From NCBI GenBank assembly GCA_025084515.1, contig JAJAGP010000220.1, forward strand, positions 62,001-126,000: 64,000 bases of DNA, written 5' to 3'. This stretch comes from Ancistrus triradiatus. Taxonomy: Eukaryota > Chordata > Actinopteri > Siluriformes > Loricariidae. The notes below the pieces were generated by a model. The model had not been told where the DNA came from, did not search any database, and saw only the letters and a program-made list of their open reading frames with translations. Below, piece after piece: positions 21,040 to 31,413 of this stretch (its first letter is position 1; each line of letters starts with the position of its first letter). The position numbers were made by a program, and so were the translations under genes.

Positions 21040-22290
21040 TTCTGCACTTACCCATACAATGATTGAAGGAAACAAACCTTATTATGGAATAAACATTTTT
21101 CTTAAACCTATATGAGTCAGTTTTAAGAAAAAGTACTGTAGTGTGCAGCCTCTCTTGTACAAAAATAAGACTTTTCCTATAATACGTAATGAGCCTGTAG
21201 TGCACGTGGTAAGGCATCTGAAACTTCCGCTCCATACAGAATCTCTTCAGATTCCAAGGTCTACAGTTATCAATTGTTGGACTTTAAGCAAATGGTAGAT
21301 TTATATTATTGTTCTGAATAAAATATCAGAAGGATATGCAACAGTGGATGTTTTTTACAGCCTGTTTTGTTCATTTATCAGAAGTGCCAAAATTTCTGGA
21401 GGGCACTGCTAAAAATTGAAGACCATGTCTTAAATCCAAAGAAGAACTATTTACACATTTATTTAGACATTTCAAATATGCTAGAGAAAGGTCCGTTGAG
21501 TTATTAGGTGGTTTAGTTTGGGTGTGATAAGACTCCTGGTCTCTGATATGGACAGATATGAGCCTAGTCTCTTATGTGGCTGAAAATAGCTGCCTAAGGG
21601 CTTTGGAAACTTGGTTTCTGGAGTGAACAAACGTCATTATAAGAGCTATAAGGCTAGACCTAGAGAAGCTAATAGTGGAAAAGGTGAAATGGCTGAGATT
21701 TTCAATCTACTATCAATTTGGTTCCCACAGTCTCTTTCAGAAGTTGTATACTGTATATCCTTTACTAGTGCAATAAATGTAGAAAGAAGAAAGTGGTTGT
21801 GAGTTATACTGAAAAAACATTAGCCATTAGCCTGTCATTGGGAAAATAAACAACAGCCGAAAGCTATGCTGGCTTGAAAACAGAGGAGCTTCAAACCTGG
21901 ACCACTCAGAAGCTCAAGAGTTGGCCCGTTGGCTACACCTTTAATCGCCACAACATGACTACAAGTTTGTAATTGGGGGTAAACTAAACAAAATGGCACC
22001 AAATCACCATGTCTTTGTATAATTGTGAAGACTATACATATAAATCTGGCATACTTGTAAGGCCTCTTACACTGTATAATGCATGATCACCCCCAAGAAA
22101 CGGATAAAAATTTTAACAAAGAAGGCAAAGACAACGATGATGAATAAAGCTGAGTGAGCTGGCCATTGTGGGCTCTGCTCTGAAATGGCCCAGCTACTGC
22201 TTGACTGACAGAGAACAGTTCATCACCCTCCCAACTATCTCCACTTTCATTCAAGGTTCTACATAGTCTAAACCCCTATTCATCATCTAC
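21040..22290. other. Unassigned spacer
   Basis: No gene, inverted repeat or relation to other repeats in the window recognised. Frames 21020-21235 (minus) and 21611-21802 (plus) show no domain. Confidence 0.35.
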
Positions 22291-22294
22291 AATA

Positions 22295-22445
22295 TATGGC
22301 CAAAAATATGTGAACACGCCTTTATAGTTAGAGATCTCCTGTTATTTCAGCCACATCCACAGCTAACAGGTTCATCATATGAAGTGTACAGGCAGGGAAT
22401 CTCAATATGGATTAAAAAAGTGGCAGTGGAGTATGTCTTTTTAAA
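22295..22445 (+). mobile_element. 5' end of another Tc1-like element
   Basis: 'tatggccaaaaatatgtgaa' followed by 'cacgcc' and the later 'tatttcagccacatccacag' plus 'ctaacagg' match the left terminal repeat and leader of salmonid-type Tc1 elements as I remember them. No transposase follows, so only the left end remains. Confidence 0.5.
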
Positions 22446-22454
22446 ACGAAGTCC

Positions 22455-22655
22455 ATAAAAGTCTGGTGCTGTATTCATAAATATTGTAAGAATCCTCTTA
22501 GAGACCTTCTAACTAGGAGTTTTAGCTTAAGAGTGATTCTGGAGCGATCTCAGAGAATACTTTCTCTATTGGATAGCTTATTAACTGGAGAAAATGCAAG
22601 CGCATCTCTAATAAGGTCAACCACAAACATTATTCCTGTAAGATCTTATTGGTAG
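22455..22655 (+). repeat. Repeat U1, possible Harbinger-type remnant
   Basis: 'ctgtattcataaatattgta', 'agaatcctcttagaga', 'cttaagagtgattctggagc', and later 'caaacattattcctg' occur in the same order at 55885-56470. Terminal words of this type are common in fish PIF/Harbinger-like repeats. That assignment is tentative and no transposase is present. Confidence 0.5.
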
Positions 22656-22729
22656 CGTTTGACTTTTATAAACACTGAAGTGTCTGGAATACATTTCTTC
22701 TGCCTCGTCTTTTTTTCTGTAACACAGAA

Positions 22730-22987
22730 AAACACAGGGTGCAAGGCAGGAACAGCCTTAGACAGGGCGCCAATCCATAATAGGGCACATACACTCACAC
22801 ATTCACATACACACTCACACACTAACAGGCACTTTAGAAACACCAATTAACTTAACACTCATATCTTTGGACTGTGGGAGGAAACCGGTGTACCAGGAGA
22901 AAACCCATGTGAAATCAGGAAGAACATGCAAACTCCACACAGGCAGAGACCAAGGTCGGGATCGAACCAGGGATCTCGGGGCTGTGC
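22730..22987 (-). repeat. SINE family 2 copy
   Basis: On the minus strand: box B-like head ('gggatcgaaccagggatct' reversed), then 'catgcaaactccacacaggc', 'gtgggaggaaaccgg', a variable short CA-rich stretch (about 22790-22825), and the 'agacagggcgccaatcca' tail. The full body is retained but diverged. Confidence 0.75.
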
Positions 22988-23074
22988 CCAATATTAGTTT
23001 AGTTTCTGTTTATTTAAACTATTAATATGAACTTACTAATTAGATAACTTGGTTTCATTCATACATATAACATC

Positions 23075-23279
23075 TAAGACGCCCAAGGAGGATGGGTCCA
23101 TTTTTGTGTCTTGGTCCTCCCAAGGTTTCTTCCTTTTAATGTTTAGGGAGTTTTTCCTTGCCATTGTCACCCTAGGCTTGCTCAAATTGGGATTGGCCTT
23201 ATACTTTAGAAGATTGTAAATCTGCTTTGAGACAATATTCCACTGTAAAAAGTGCTATAGAAATAAAGCTGACTTGACA
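23075..23279 (+). repeat. Dispersed tail repeat, copy T3
   Basis: The best-preserved copy of the tail family: 'ttggtcctcccaaggtttct', 'tttttccttgccattgtcac', 'ggcttgctcaaattggga', 'ctgctttgagacaatattcc', 'aaaaagtgctatagaaataa'. It ends 'agctgacttgaca', as T2 nearly does. Confidence 0.85.
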
Positions 23280-23284
23280 TATTA

Positions 23285-23850
23285 TTGCCATTAGAGGCTC
23301 TTTCTGTTTATTTCTTTTACTCCTACCTTGGGACGACATCAGAATGACATTTTTGTGATTTCTAGGTACAGTTTTCCAAAAGTCTCTTAAATCAACAAGA
23401 AACTGTGCTCTCATGCATAAATTACTTTGTTCACAGGACACCATGGTGCTTTGTCATGTAGATCTCTGCAGACTTGCATCTAGCTAGAGATCTGAACACC
23501 ATTCTGTTCCAACCAGATGTTCGTCTGTTATCTCATTTACATATTTTAAGTGCAAATGACTGTGTTTGTGTACATAATGCCTCATTTCCTGGTCAACGCT
23601 CAGAATCCCCACACAGCTGATGGAATGCTACAGTCTCTGCTTAGAGTGCAATAATAATCATTAGTCTTTTGACACAGTGCACACAGTAGGTCACCTTTGT
23701 AAACTGATGTAGTAATGAAAGGGTCCCTCTGCTACATAACTCTTAATATTCTAAAGCCATTGTTGTTGAATGTGGAAGATTCAGCAAATGTGCATCCAGA
23801 CAGAAAAATCAGAAGAAAGAAATTAGAAGCCTTGGTGCAACATATAGCAT
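23285..23850. other. Unassigned spacer
   Basis: No gene or repeat recognised. The frame at 23715-23927 has no domain. Confidence 0.35.
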
Positions 23851-23856
23851 GCACAC

Positions 23857-24467
23857 AGTATATGATCAAAAGTATTGGGACACCTACAAACTACACCTAC
23901 AGGAGCTTTAATGGAGTTCCATTCTAAATCCATAGGCATTAACATGGAGCTGGTCCACCTTAGCAGCTATAACAGCTTCCACTCATCTGGGAAGGCTTTC
24001 TACAAGATTTTGTAATGTGTCTCACCCAACCATGTCTTTATGGACCTTCTCCAAACAGTTCACACAAAGTTCTTGGTATGCTGAAGTATTAACATTTCCC
24101 TTCACTGGAACTAAAGGGCCTAGGCCAACCACTGAAAAACAATGTCACCACTCCTCTAACAAACCTTACAGTTGGCAAAATGCATTCAGGCAGATAGCGT
24201 TCTCCTGACAGACTCCTCCATCAAACATGCAGATAGAGAAGTGTGATTTGTTACTCCACAGAACATGTTTGCACTGCTCCAGAGTCCAGTGGTGGTGTGT
24301 TTTACACCACTCCATTCATGCTTGGTGATGCAAGACTTGCCGGCAGCTCCTCGGCTGTGGACATGCCATGAAGCTCCTGGCACAGTTTTTGTGCTGATGT
24401 TAATCTCAGAATGCGTTTAGAACTCTGCAGTTGTACTGTGTCCCAATACTTTTGTTTCTATAGTGTA
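23857..24467 (-). mobile_element. Tc1-E, internally deleted, antisense
   Basis: The ends form an inverted repeat: left 'tgatcaaaagtattgggaca', right 'tgtcccaatacttttgtttc', with 17 bp ('caaaagtattgggacac') matching perfectly. On the minus strand, 24186-24383 reads KSCITKHEWSGVKHTTTGLWSS, a recognisable transposase core segment of a salmonid-type Tc1 element, followed by a degraded first-aspartate block (MFCGVTNHTS). About 24105-24115 retains 'cactggaactaaagggcc', seen in that family. The element is about 610 bp, well below a 1.6-kb full element, so large parts are missing. Confidence 0.65.
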
Positions 24468-24469
24468 TA

Positions 24470-25600
24470 TAAAGCATACAAAGGCTGGTGTGTAAAATAG
24501 TGCCAAGTCCTGTTCAGGTTAAATACCAAAAGGTGACATAGAAACTGACCTCACTTAAAGCAGATTTGGAATCATGTTTTCAACTGCATTTCAGAGCTTT
24601 GAAGATTTCATGCATAGCAATAAAAGCTTCTCTGAAAGCAAAGGCAATTACACAGACAACAGCAGCACAATTAAACTGAGAAAATTCACAGTGGTGGGAG
24701 GAAGCAGTCTCTGTATTATTGCTGCTTGCAGGATTAACCACAGGTGATCACAAATACATAATCAACCTAAATGTTGTTTCAAAAATGCAGTCATGTTCCT
24801 CATGACCTGACTAATTACACCAAGAGGAAGGGCAGAAGGACATCCTTCATCTTTTATTACAGAGAATAAGGCAAATCAATGTTAATCTTCTTTGCTTCTC
24901 TGGGGCATGCGTGAAATACCTTTTTTTTTATATTTTCAGAAATGACTATGAGAAAAATGATTGAATAAGTGACAAAATCAGAGTAAAGTGGAAGGATGTC
25001 TTATTTCAATGTGGCTCCATCAAACTGCTACTTCACACAGAGATAAGTGTCAACCTACAGCCAGTGGCTCCTTCCAATGGAGAGCAAGTAACCATAAGAG
25101 ATGTTCTTTTCTTAACACAGTGTCATGCAACATCATTTGACCTCAAATATGAAGAAAAATTCCATTTGCAGCTCAGTATGTGGTCCTAAGAACGCTGTGT
25201 TGTGACCATGGCTGTCGCTGATGTGACTTTTATACTGCATGCTGTGTAAGGTGCCTGTACAAATTTGTGTTTGAAATATGGGACATAGTTCACAGGTAAT
25301 ACTTATCAGTATGTACCTTGTGGGTACAATTTCCTCAGAATTTCCCGAGGTGCTATTTTCACAGTCATCGAAATGGAACTTCAAATATCATCGAATTTTT
25401 AGATTAATGCCATGAGAGATAAGGATGAGAGATAAAGACGGAACATACATATGGCACAAATGGCTTAAATAGCTTAGGAAATTTGTATGTAGTATCAGAA
25501 AACTGAATAAAAAAAGGGAAAAACAGCTTCTATAGGCTACAGTGGCAAGTATTTAGAGCGATAGCTGCATCTGGCAACTTCAATTGGTTGCCAAGTTGAC
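24470..25600. other. Unassigned spacer
   Basis: Over one kilobase without a recognisable gene, repeat unit or inverted repeat. Confidence 0.35.
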
Positions 25601-25604
25601 CGTT

Positions 25605-25800
25605 CTACAGTCCAAAGAAGATTGATCAGGAATGGTCTTTTTGGAAGGGTAACAGCCAAGAAACCAATTTTGGGGAAGGGGAACAGGATGCAAAGTTATA
25701 CTATACCTGTAGATATGCTAAAGCTCACAAAAGGTTGGAATGAAGATCAGTGGAAAAGAGTATTATGGGGTGACAAACCATTGCTAAAACAACAAATCTA
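25605..25800 (+). mobile_element. Tc1-like transposase fragment, separate family
   Basis: The frame from 25622 reads NGLFGRVTAKKPILGKGNRM and then WNEDQWKRVLWGDKPLL. This is the Tc1 segment that leads up to the first catalytic aspartate (VLWSDES in active copies, here VLWGDKP). No other part of the protein and no terminal repeats are seen. It ends in a stop at 25802. Confidence 0.65.
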
Positions 25801-25804
25801 CTGA

Positions 25805-26950
25805 TGGCCAATATGCTGTATATAGATCATATGTAGAATTAGCAGTTAATTTGAAGATGAAAATAGATTTGGATGTTTTCAGTCAATGGGATGACAACCA
25901 GGTGTGAGTGGGCACAGGAATCTTCAAAATTTGATCAAAGGGCAGATACTTACGGTAGTCCATTAATCAGGCAGAGAATGGTGATCTGCAGGCAGGTAGG
26001 TAGGCCTCAGACTGAAGGCAGGCGAGTAAATCGGTCCAAGCAGGAGATCGTAGCAGTATTCATCAGTCCAGAGAGACGAAGATGCTCACTAAACCAAACT
26101 GTACTTGGCAACGCATCTGAAGGAAATGGGCAAACTAATGAGCTGGTGAGGAGGGACAGGTGCGAAGAGTTAGATCGTAGGTGGGTCAAACCAGGGCAGT
26201 GCTGACTAGTATGGAAACTGGTATGCGGGGAGGCAAACCGTGGGACAATCGAGACACATCTGTCAAATAAAGAAGCTACGAATGAATAAATGGGTGCACT
26301 CAAACTTTTGCATCACACTGTAGTTAATACAGTATATACAGTAGTCCTCAACTGCCTCCCCAGACAGCACAGAGATGGACATGGCATCCTCGATGGCTTA
26401 CAGCATGAATTGCAGGTAAAACATGCTGGTTTATTTTCTTTACTTTTTAGGAGTGAAACTGCAATTTTGTTACTGTTACTACTTTGATGTGTTTATCACA
26501 TTACCATAGAGGAGAACACAAGTTAAGCCATAGACTGTTCACTGTTTCAGTGCTTGCAGGCAAGTTTCTTCACAGTGACCAATATTCCTGGTGTTCTTGT
26601 ATCGTTACTGACACTATGATCTAATAAAAATAAATTAAATAACATATCCTTCACACCTTCAAATATAGGATCTGTCTGAAAGCCTAGTGAGCTGCCAATG
26701 TAAGCACTGACTACATAGGCAACAGTTTAAGGACATCCATCCTCATAAGACAGATGATTGAAACTCTCTAGTTAGGGAGCGTTTCCCTTGCACCTTGGTG
26801 TTGCATCAAAGCAGCCAAGGAATCATTCAGTACGTCTTTAAAATTTGGCCACAGTAAGGTATCTCAGTAGGAAGCAGTTTTAAATAGTCAGCTTTAAGTG
26901 TTGTAGACAAGACCGCTAGAGCTGAATCTGAGTGAAGACCAAGACCTTCA
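25805..26950. other. Unassigned spacer
   Basis: No gene recognised. About 25930-26220 is rich in 'ggcaggtaggtaggc' and 'ggtccaagcagg'-like words and may be a decayed dispersed repeat of unknown family. Confidence 0.35.
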
Positions 26951-26954
26951 GTAG

Positions 26955-27117
26955 ACTATGGATCAAAAGGTGTAGGACTCAAAACCAACCTCTGCCAGGC
27001 TGCCACTGTTGGGTCCTTGAGCAAGGCCCTTAACCCACAGTTACTTGGATTGTGAGACTGTACCAGTTGCAAGTCGCTCTGGATAAGGGCGTCTGGTAAA
27101 TGACATAAATGTAAAGG
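26955..27117 (+). repeat. SINE family 1, plus-strand copy
   Basis: It has 'ccaacctctgccaggctgcc', 'actgttgggtccttgagcaa', 'ggcccttaacccacag', 'ctgtaccagttgcaagtcgc', 'tctggataagggcgtctggt' and a tail 'aaatgacataaatgtaaa'. The tRNA-like head is largely decayed. The tail matches the V-SINE-like end seen at 62440-62475. Confidence 0.75.
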
Positions 27118-27234
27118 CAGCATATGTTGTTCTAAACTATCAATGTACTTTTCTGCATTAATGCTGCCATCACAGAAATGTAAATTACCTTTGCCAAGGG
27201 TGCTGAGACTTGACTTGACTATCAAATATTGAAT

Positions 27235-27880
27235 CTTTTCTTTCTCTCTCTCCTTCCCTTCCTCGAGCTGCCCTGCCCTGTGGTTGTGACTGTTGACTGT
27301 TTGTCCTATGGACCAGTTTCTCCTGTCCTTTCCTTCTGGATGAATCTGCTGATATCTGGCATAACCCTCAGCCTTTCTGCTTCCTTTCTCTCCTTTCCGT
27401 TACTCTATCTGACTCTGTCATGTTCAGAGATGATCTGTCACTGCTGACTACCATGGGACTGCCCCAAACCTGGCTTTCCTCTTCCCTGCTGTCACTGCTT
27501 CGATGTTGTTCTGCTCCCTTATTAACAGTGATGATCTGTTCCTGCTGTCCACTTTGGTGCTGCCCAATTTACCCAATCTACTTCCCTGCTGCCCGATTTG
27601 CTCTTGTCCTGCCACTGACGTGTCTGACAATCTGTTTCACTGCATGACGCTGCAAACATGCGCTCGGGACTGAATTTTTTTTTCCCTCTACACTAGCTTC
27701 ATCCAGTTCTTTCTCCAGAGTAATAATGAGCACGTGCCTTGCACTAACTCCGAATATCAAAATCCATACCTTGCTCTCACGCCAGTCCTAGTTCTCCATT
27801 TTCGCTCTGTCTGACCATTAATCTACTTCAATTTCTTTCTCTTAGCTAGATGTGCTTCTTGTATTTCACTTGTTTTTCTA
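27235..27880 (+). repeat. CT-rich dispersed repeat body
   Basis: A pyrimidine-rich stretch with many 'ctgctg' and 'ccctgc' words that leads straight into tail repeat T4. The combination of a CT-rich body and the tail suggests one element of about 0.8 kb. Both strands have short open frames without domains. Confidence 0.4.
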
Positions 27881-27884
27881 TCCG

Positions 27885-28062
27885 ATGTCGATCAGCGGAG
27901 GATGGGATCCCCTTTTGAGTCATCTCAAGGTTTCTTTTTTCATCTGAGAGCATTGTGCATTTCCAATGTTGCCTTTGGTTTGCTCCAAAGAAGCTCGGAC
28001 TCTTTCTGAATTCTGTTAATCTGCTTTGTGACAATACCCGTTGTGATTTGAATTGATTGATA
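27885..28062 (+). repeat. Dispersed tail repeat, copy T4
   Basis: A diverged copy: 'agcggaggatgggatcccct', 'catctcaaggtttctttt', 'ctgctttgtgacaatacccg', ending 'gatttgaattgattga'. The ending differs from T1-T3 ('gaattga' rather than 'ctgacttgac'), pointing to a subfamily. Confidence 0.65.
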
Positions 28063-28151
28063 TCCAACCTCTTGTCAGCTTTTGTTTCCTCAGTGACTAT
28101 GGGACTATGTTTTCCAGAATGTATTGAAATGTAGAATGTATTATATATATA

Positions 28152-29739
28152 CAATGGTGTGAAAAAGTGTTTGCCCCCTTCCTGATTTCTTTTTTTTTTT
28201 TGCGTGTTTGTCACACAAGGGTTTCGAAACATCAAACCAATTTAAATATTAGACAACACAAGTAAACACAAAATGCAGTTTTAAAATGAAGGTGTTTATT
28301 ATCAAGGGAGAAAAAAATCCAAACCTACATGGCCCTGTGTGAAAAAGTGATTGTGCCGCCCCTTGTTAAAACATAACTTAACTATGGTTTATCACACCTG
28401 AGTTCACTGTCTCCATTCACAACCAGACCTGATTTTTGCCACACCTGTGCTCAATCAGGACATCAATTCAATAGGACCTGCCTGATAAAAGTGAAGTACA
28501 GCAAAAGGATCATGCCGAGATTCAAAGAAATTCAATAACAACTGACAAAGAAAGTAACTGAGATATATCAATCTGGAAAGAGTTATGAAGTCATTTCAAA
28601 AGCTTTGGGACTCCAGCAAACCACAGTGAGAGTCATTATCCACAAATGGCGAAGACTAGGAACAGTGGTGAACCTTCCCAGGAGTGGCCGGCCGACCAAA
28701 ATTACCCCAAGAGCACAGCGACAACTCATCCAAGAGGTCACAAAAGACCCCACAACAACATCCAAAGAACTGCAGGCCTCACTTGCCTCACTTAAGGTCA
28801 GTGTTCATGCCTTTACCATAAGAAAGAGACTGGGCAAAAATGGCCTACATGGCAGAGTTCCAAGACAAAAACCATTGCTGAGCAAAAAGATCATTAAAGC
28901 TCGTCGCAATTTTTCCAGAACACATCTTGATGATCCCCAAGAATTTTGGGAAAACATTCTGTGGACTGACGAGACAAAAGTTGAACCCTTTGAAAGGTGT
29001 GTGTCCCATTACATCTAGTGTAAAAGTAACACAGCATTTCAGAAAAAGAACATTATAGCAACAGTAAAATATAGTGGTGGTAGTGTGATGGTCTGGGGCT
29101 GTTTTGCTGCTTCAGGACCTGGAAGACTTGCTGTGATAAATGGAACTATGAATTCTGCTGTCTACCAAAAAATCCTGAAGGAGAATGTCCGGCCATCTGC
29201 CCATGACCTCAAGCTGAAACAAACTTGGGTTCTGCAGCAGGACAATGATTCAAAACACACCAGCAAGCCCACCTCTGAATGGTTGAAGAAAAACAAAATG
29301 AAGACTTTGAAGTGGCCTAGTCAAAGTCCTGACCTGAATCCTATTGAGATGCTGTGGCAGGACCTTAAAAAGGCCGTTCATGCTGGGAAACCCTCCAATG
29401 TGGCTGAATTACAGCAATTCTGCAAAGATGAGTGGCCAAAATTCCTCCACAACGCTGTAAAACACTCAATGCAAGTTATCACAAACGCTTGGCTGCAGTT
29501 GTTGCTGCTAAGGGTGGCCCAACCAGTTATTAGGTTTAGGGGGCAATCACTTTTTCACACAGGGTCATGTAGGTTTGGATTTTTTTCTCCCTTGATAATA
29601 AACACCTTCATTTTAAACTCCATTTTGTGTGCACTTTGACTAATATTTAAATTGGTTTGATGTGCCGAAACACTTAAGTGTGACAAACGTGCAAAAAATA
29701 GAAAATCAGAAAGGGGGCAAACACTTTTTCACACCACTG
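28152..29739 (+). mobile_element. Tc1-B, complete length with both terminal repeats
   Basis: A 1588-bp element with inverted repeats of about 200 bp (28152-28358 and 29541-29739). Each arm has an outer motif 'ggtgtgaaaaagtgtttgcc' and an inner motif ('ctgtgtgaaaaagtgattg'), the two-direct-repeat (IR/DR) layout known from fish Tc1 elements, where both motifs are transposase binding sites. It is preceded by TA at 28150-28151; the right flank reads TG, so that duplication has decayed. The transposase is present nearly end to end but frameshifted. Confidence 0.85.
28512..29520 (+). pseudogene. Tc1-B transposase pseudogene
   Basis: The family start at 28512 (ATGCCGAGATTC) meets a stop after eight codons because of an indel. 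The frame is open again at 28605-29018, with the second helix-turn-helix (TVRVIIHKWRRLG), the GRPTKITPRA hook, KPLLSKK and the first catalytic aspartate in ILWTDETKVE. After a break at about 29020-29085, the frame at 29085 gives MVWGCFAASGPGRLAVING, the second aspartate in LQQDNDSKHTS and the glutamate in SPDLNPIEMLW. All three DD34E residues survive, so only a few frame errors separate this copy from a full-length reading. The C-terminus has drifted past 29520. Confidence 0.85.
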
Positions 29740-29796
29740 TGTATGTATATACATGGTCATTACACTATTGCTAAAACAATTACACTTTTGCATAGT

Positions 29797-29833
29797 ATTG
29801 TGTGTGTGGGTGTGTGTGTGTGGGTGTGTGTAT
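29797..29833. repeat. (TG)n microsatellite
   Basis: An imperfect TG tract with interspersed 'tgggtg', just outside the right end of Tc1-B. Confidence 0.85.
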
Positions 29834-29839
29834 CATTGT

Positions 29840-30590
29840 GGTCTACAACTGTATAGCACAACCAAAACATTTGAACGCATTCAAACCCATTGATATCTGT
29901 GCATTACAGCTAAAAATAAAATAAATAATGCAAAATAGGCTCACCCATGACTGTTATTGCTTGAAAAGATACAATATACTCCTTCATCTGAAAAAAACCC
30001 ATCTCATTAACCTTTATGCCCAAGTCCACCAACTCATGAATGATCTCAGCTCATTTTCATTCAACATAACCACTATGACTAACAATGGGGCTGCAGGTCC
30101 ATTAAGTAAATGTCTTGATGAATAGCACTCTGTTACTTCTGATTGGTTGATTCCAGCATGGAGCTGACTCGATAACACCCCACATATCATACTACATGCA
30201 CATTGTGTTTTTCAATTGCTTCTTTGGTTAGGTGAACACTGATGGGTCTGACCTAATGCTCACTGCTATCACACGTATTGGCTTTTTAGCAGAATTATAT
30301 TAGACTGTAATGAAAAGTGATACAGTGGGCTTACATAATACATGCACAACAATGTGTACACTGTGCACTGCTTCACAACAACATCTGGTGAGGCCCAGCC
30401 AGACTGGACGCTAATGTAGAGATGTCTCTCCTTGTTAATCATAGAGAAGCCACTTTTTCAAAAGCCAGATGCTGTTGTTAACTAGAGTCGTGAGTTGCAT
30501 GGGTTTCCTGTCCAGTACAAAAACATCTGAGACAATTTGCTCTGAATCCTGTCAGAAGAATTGTACAGATGCTTTAAACATTCTACAAAA
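29840..30590. other. Unassigned spacer
   Basis: AT-rich DNA with no gene, inverted repeat or relation to other repeats recognised. Confidence 0.35.
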
Positions 30591-30592
30591 GT

Positions 30593-30850
30593 ACAGTACT
30601 GTGCAAAAGTCTTAGGCCACCTTATATGAGATATAAGATATATCATTGTTTTAGCAATTGGATAATGACCTATATGCTTATTTCCCAGTCTCTTCTATTA
30701 GAATACAATCAGAAAATACAGAACATTTAGAGAGAGAAATAGAGTGAGCACTAATATGAGCCAAGAGTGTTAAAAGGAAATAAAAACGCATCATATCTCT
30801 CTCTGTGTCTGTGGAAAGAAACAATCCAGCAGCCTTTTCTGGCAACTTAG
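30593..30850 (+). mobile_element. Tc1-I terminal fragment
   Basis: 'cagtactgtgcaaaagtctt' followed by 'aggccacc', directly after a TA, has the form of a Tc1-like left terminal repeat of a type common in fish. No matching right end and no transposase are seen downstream. Confidence 0.5.
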
Positions 30851-30854
30851 GGAT

Positions 30855-31235
30855 TTAAATTTTCACACACCCACACATGAACACATAAAGACATGCACTT
30901 GAGATATAAAATATATATGTATATCTGATTTTGACCTACGGTCTATATGTGCATGTCTCAGGAGGACTTCTCACACATACTGAACATTTTTAGTAAAAAA
31001 TAAAATGGAATACATGCAAATATGAATTATGTAACACAAAATAGAGCTAAAACATGAGCACGTCTGTGAATGCTAAATAGAAAATGTCTCCTTATTTAAA
31101 ATGTAAATGTCTTATTTGGTACAGAGATAATCATACACATGTAAATACTTTATTGCTGAACACAAATAATGTGTTATAACATTTTAGACAATACAAACAA
31201 TTGAATAAATGAGGTGCTTTATGGGTAAAGCCAGA
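30855..31235. other. Unassigned AT-rich spacer
   Basis: Nothing recognisable beyond AT-rich low complexity (for example 30905-30930). Confidence 0.35.
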
Positions 31236-31237
31236 AC

Positions 31238-31345
31238 ATCAAGTCAAGTCAAATGTGTTTAAACACAGAGAGCATTAGCACTATCTAGGCCCACAGCCCT
31301 AACTGAGCAAGAATAAGGAGACAGCGGAGAGGAAAAACTTTTTAA
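31238..31345 (-). repeat. Dispersed tail repeat, copy T5, minus strand
   Basis: Read on the minus strand it gives the tail family's central blocks: 'ttcctctccgctg', 'cttgctcagttagggctgtg' and 'ggcctagatagtgctaatgc'. The plus strand starts 'catcaagtcaagtcaaatg', the reverse of the 'gacttgac' ending of T3. Confidence 0.65.
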
Positions 31346-31413
31346 ATGCTTCAGTCCTTCCTTCTACCTCTGCTCGTAATCTTGGTGTCCTTTTTGGGCC
31401 TCTTCTATATCTA

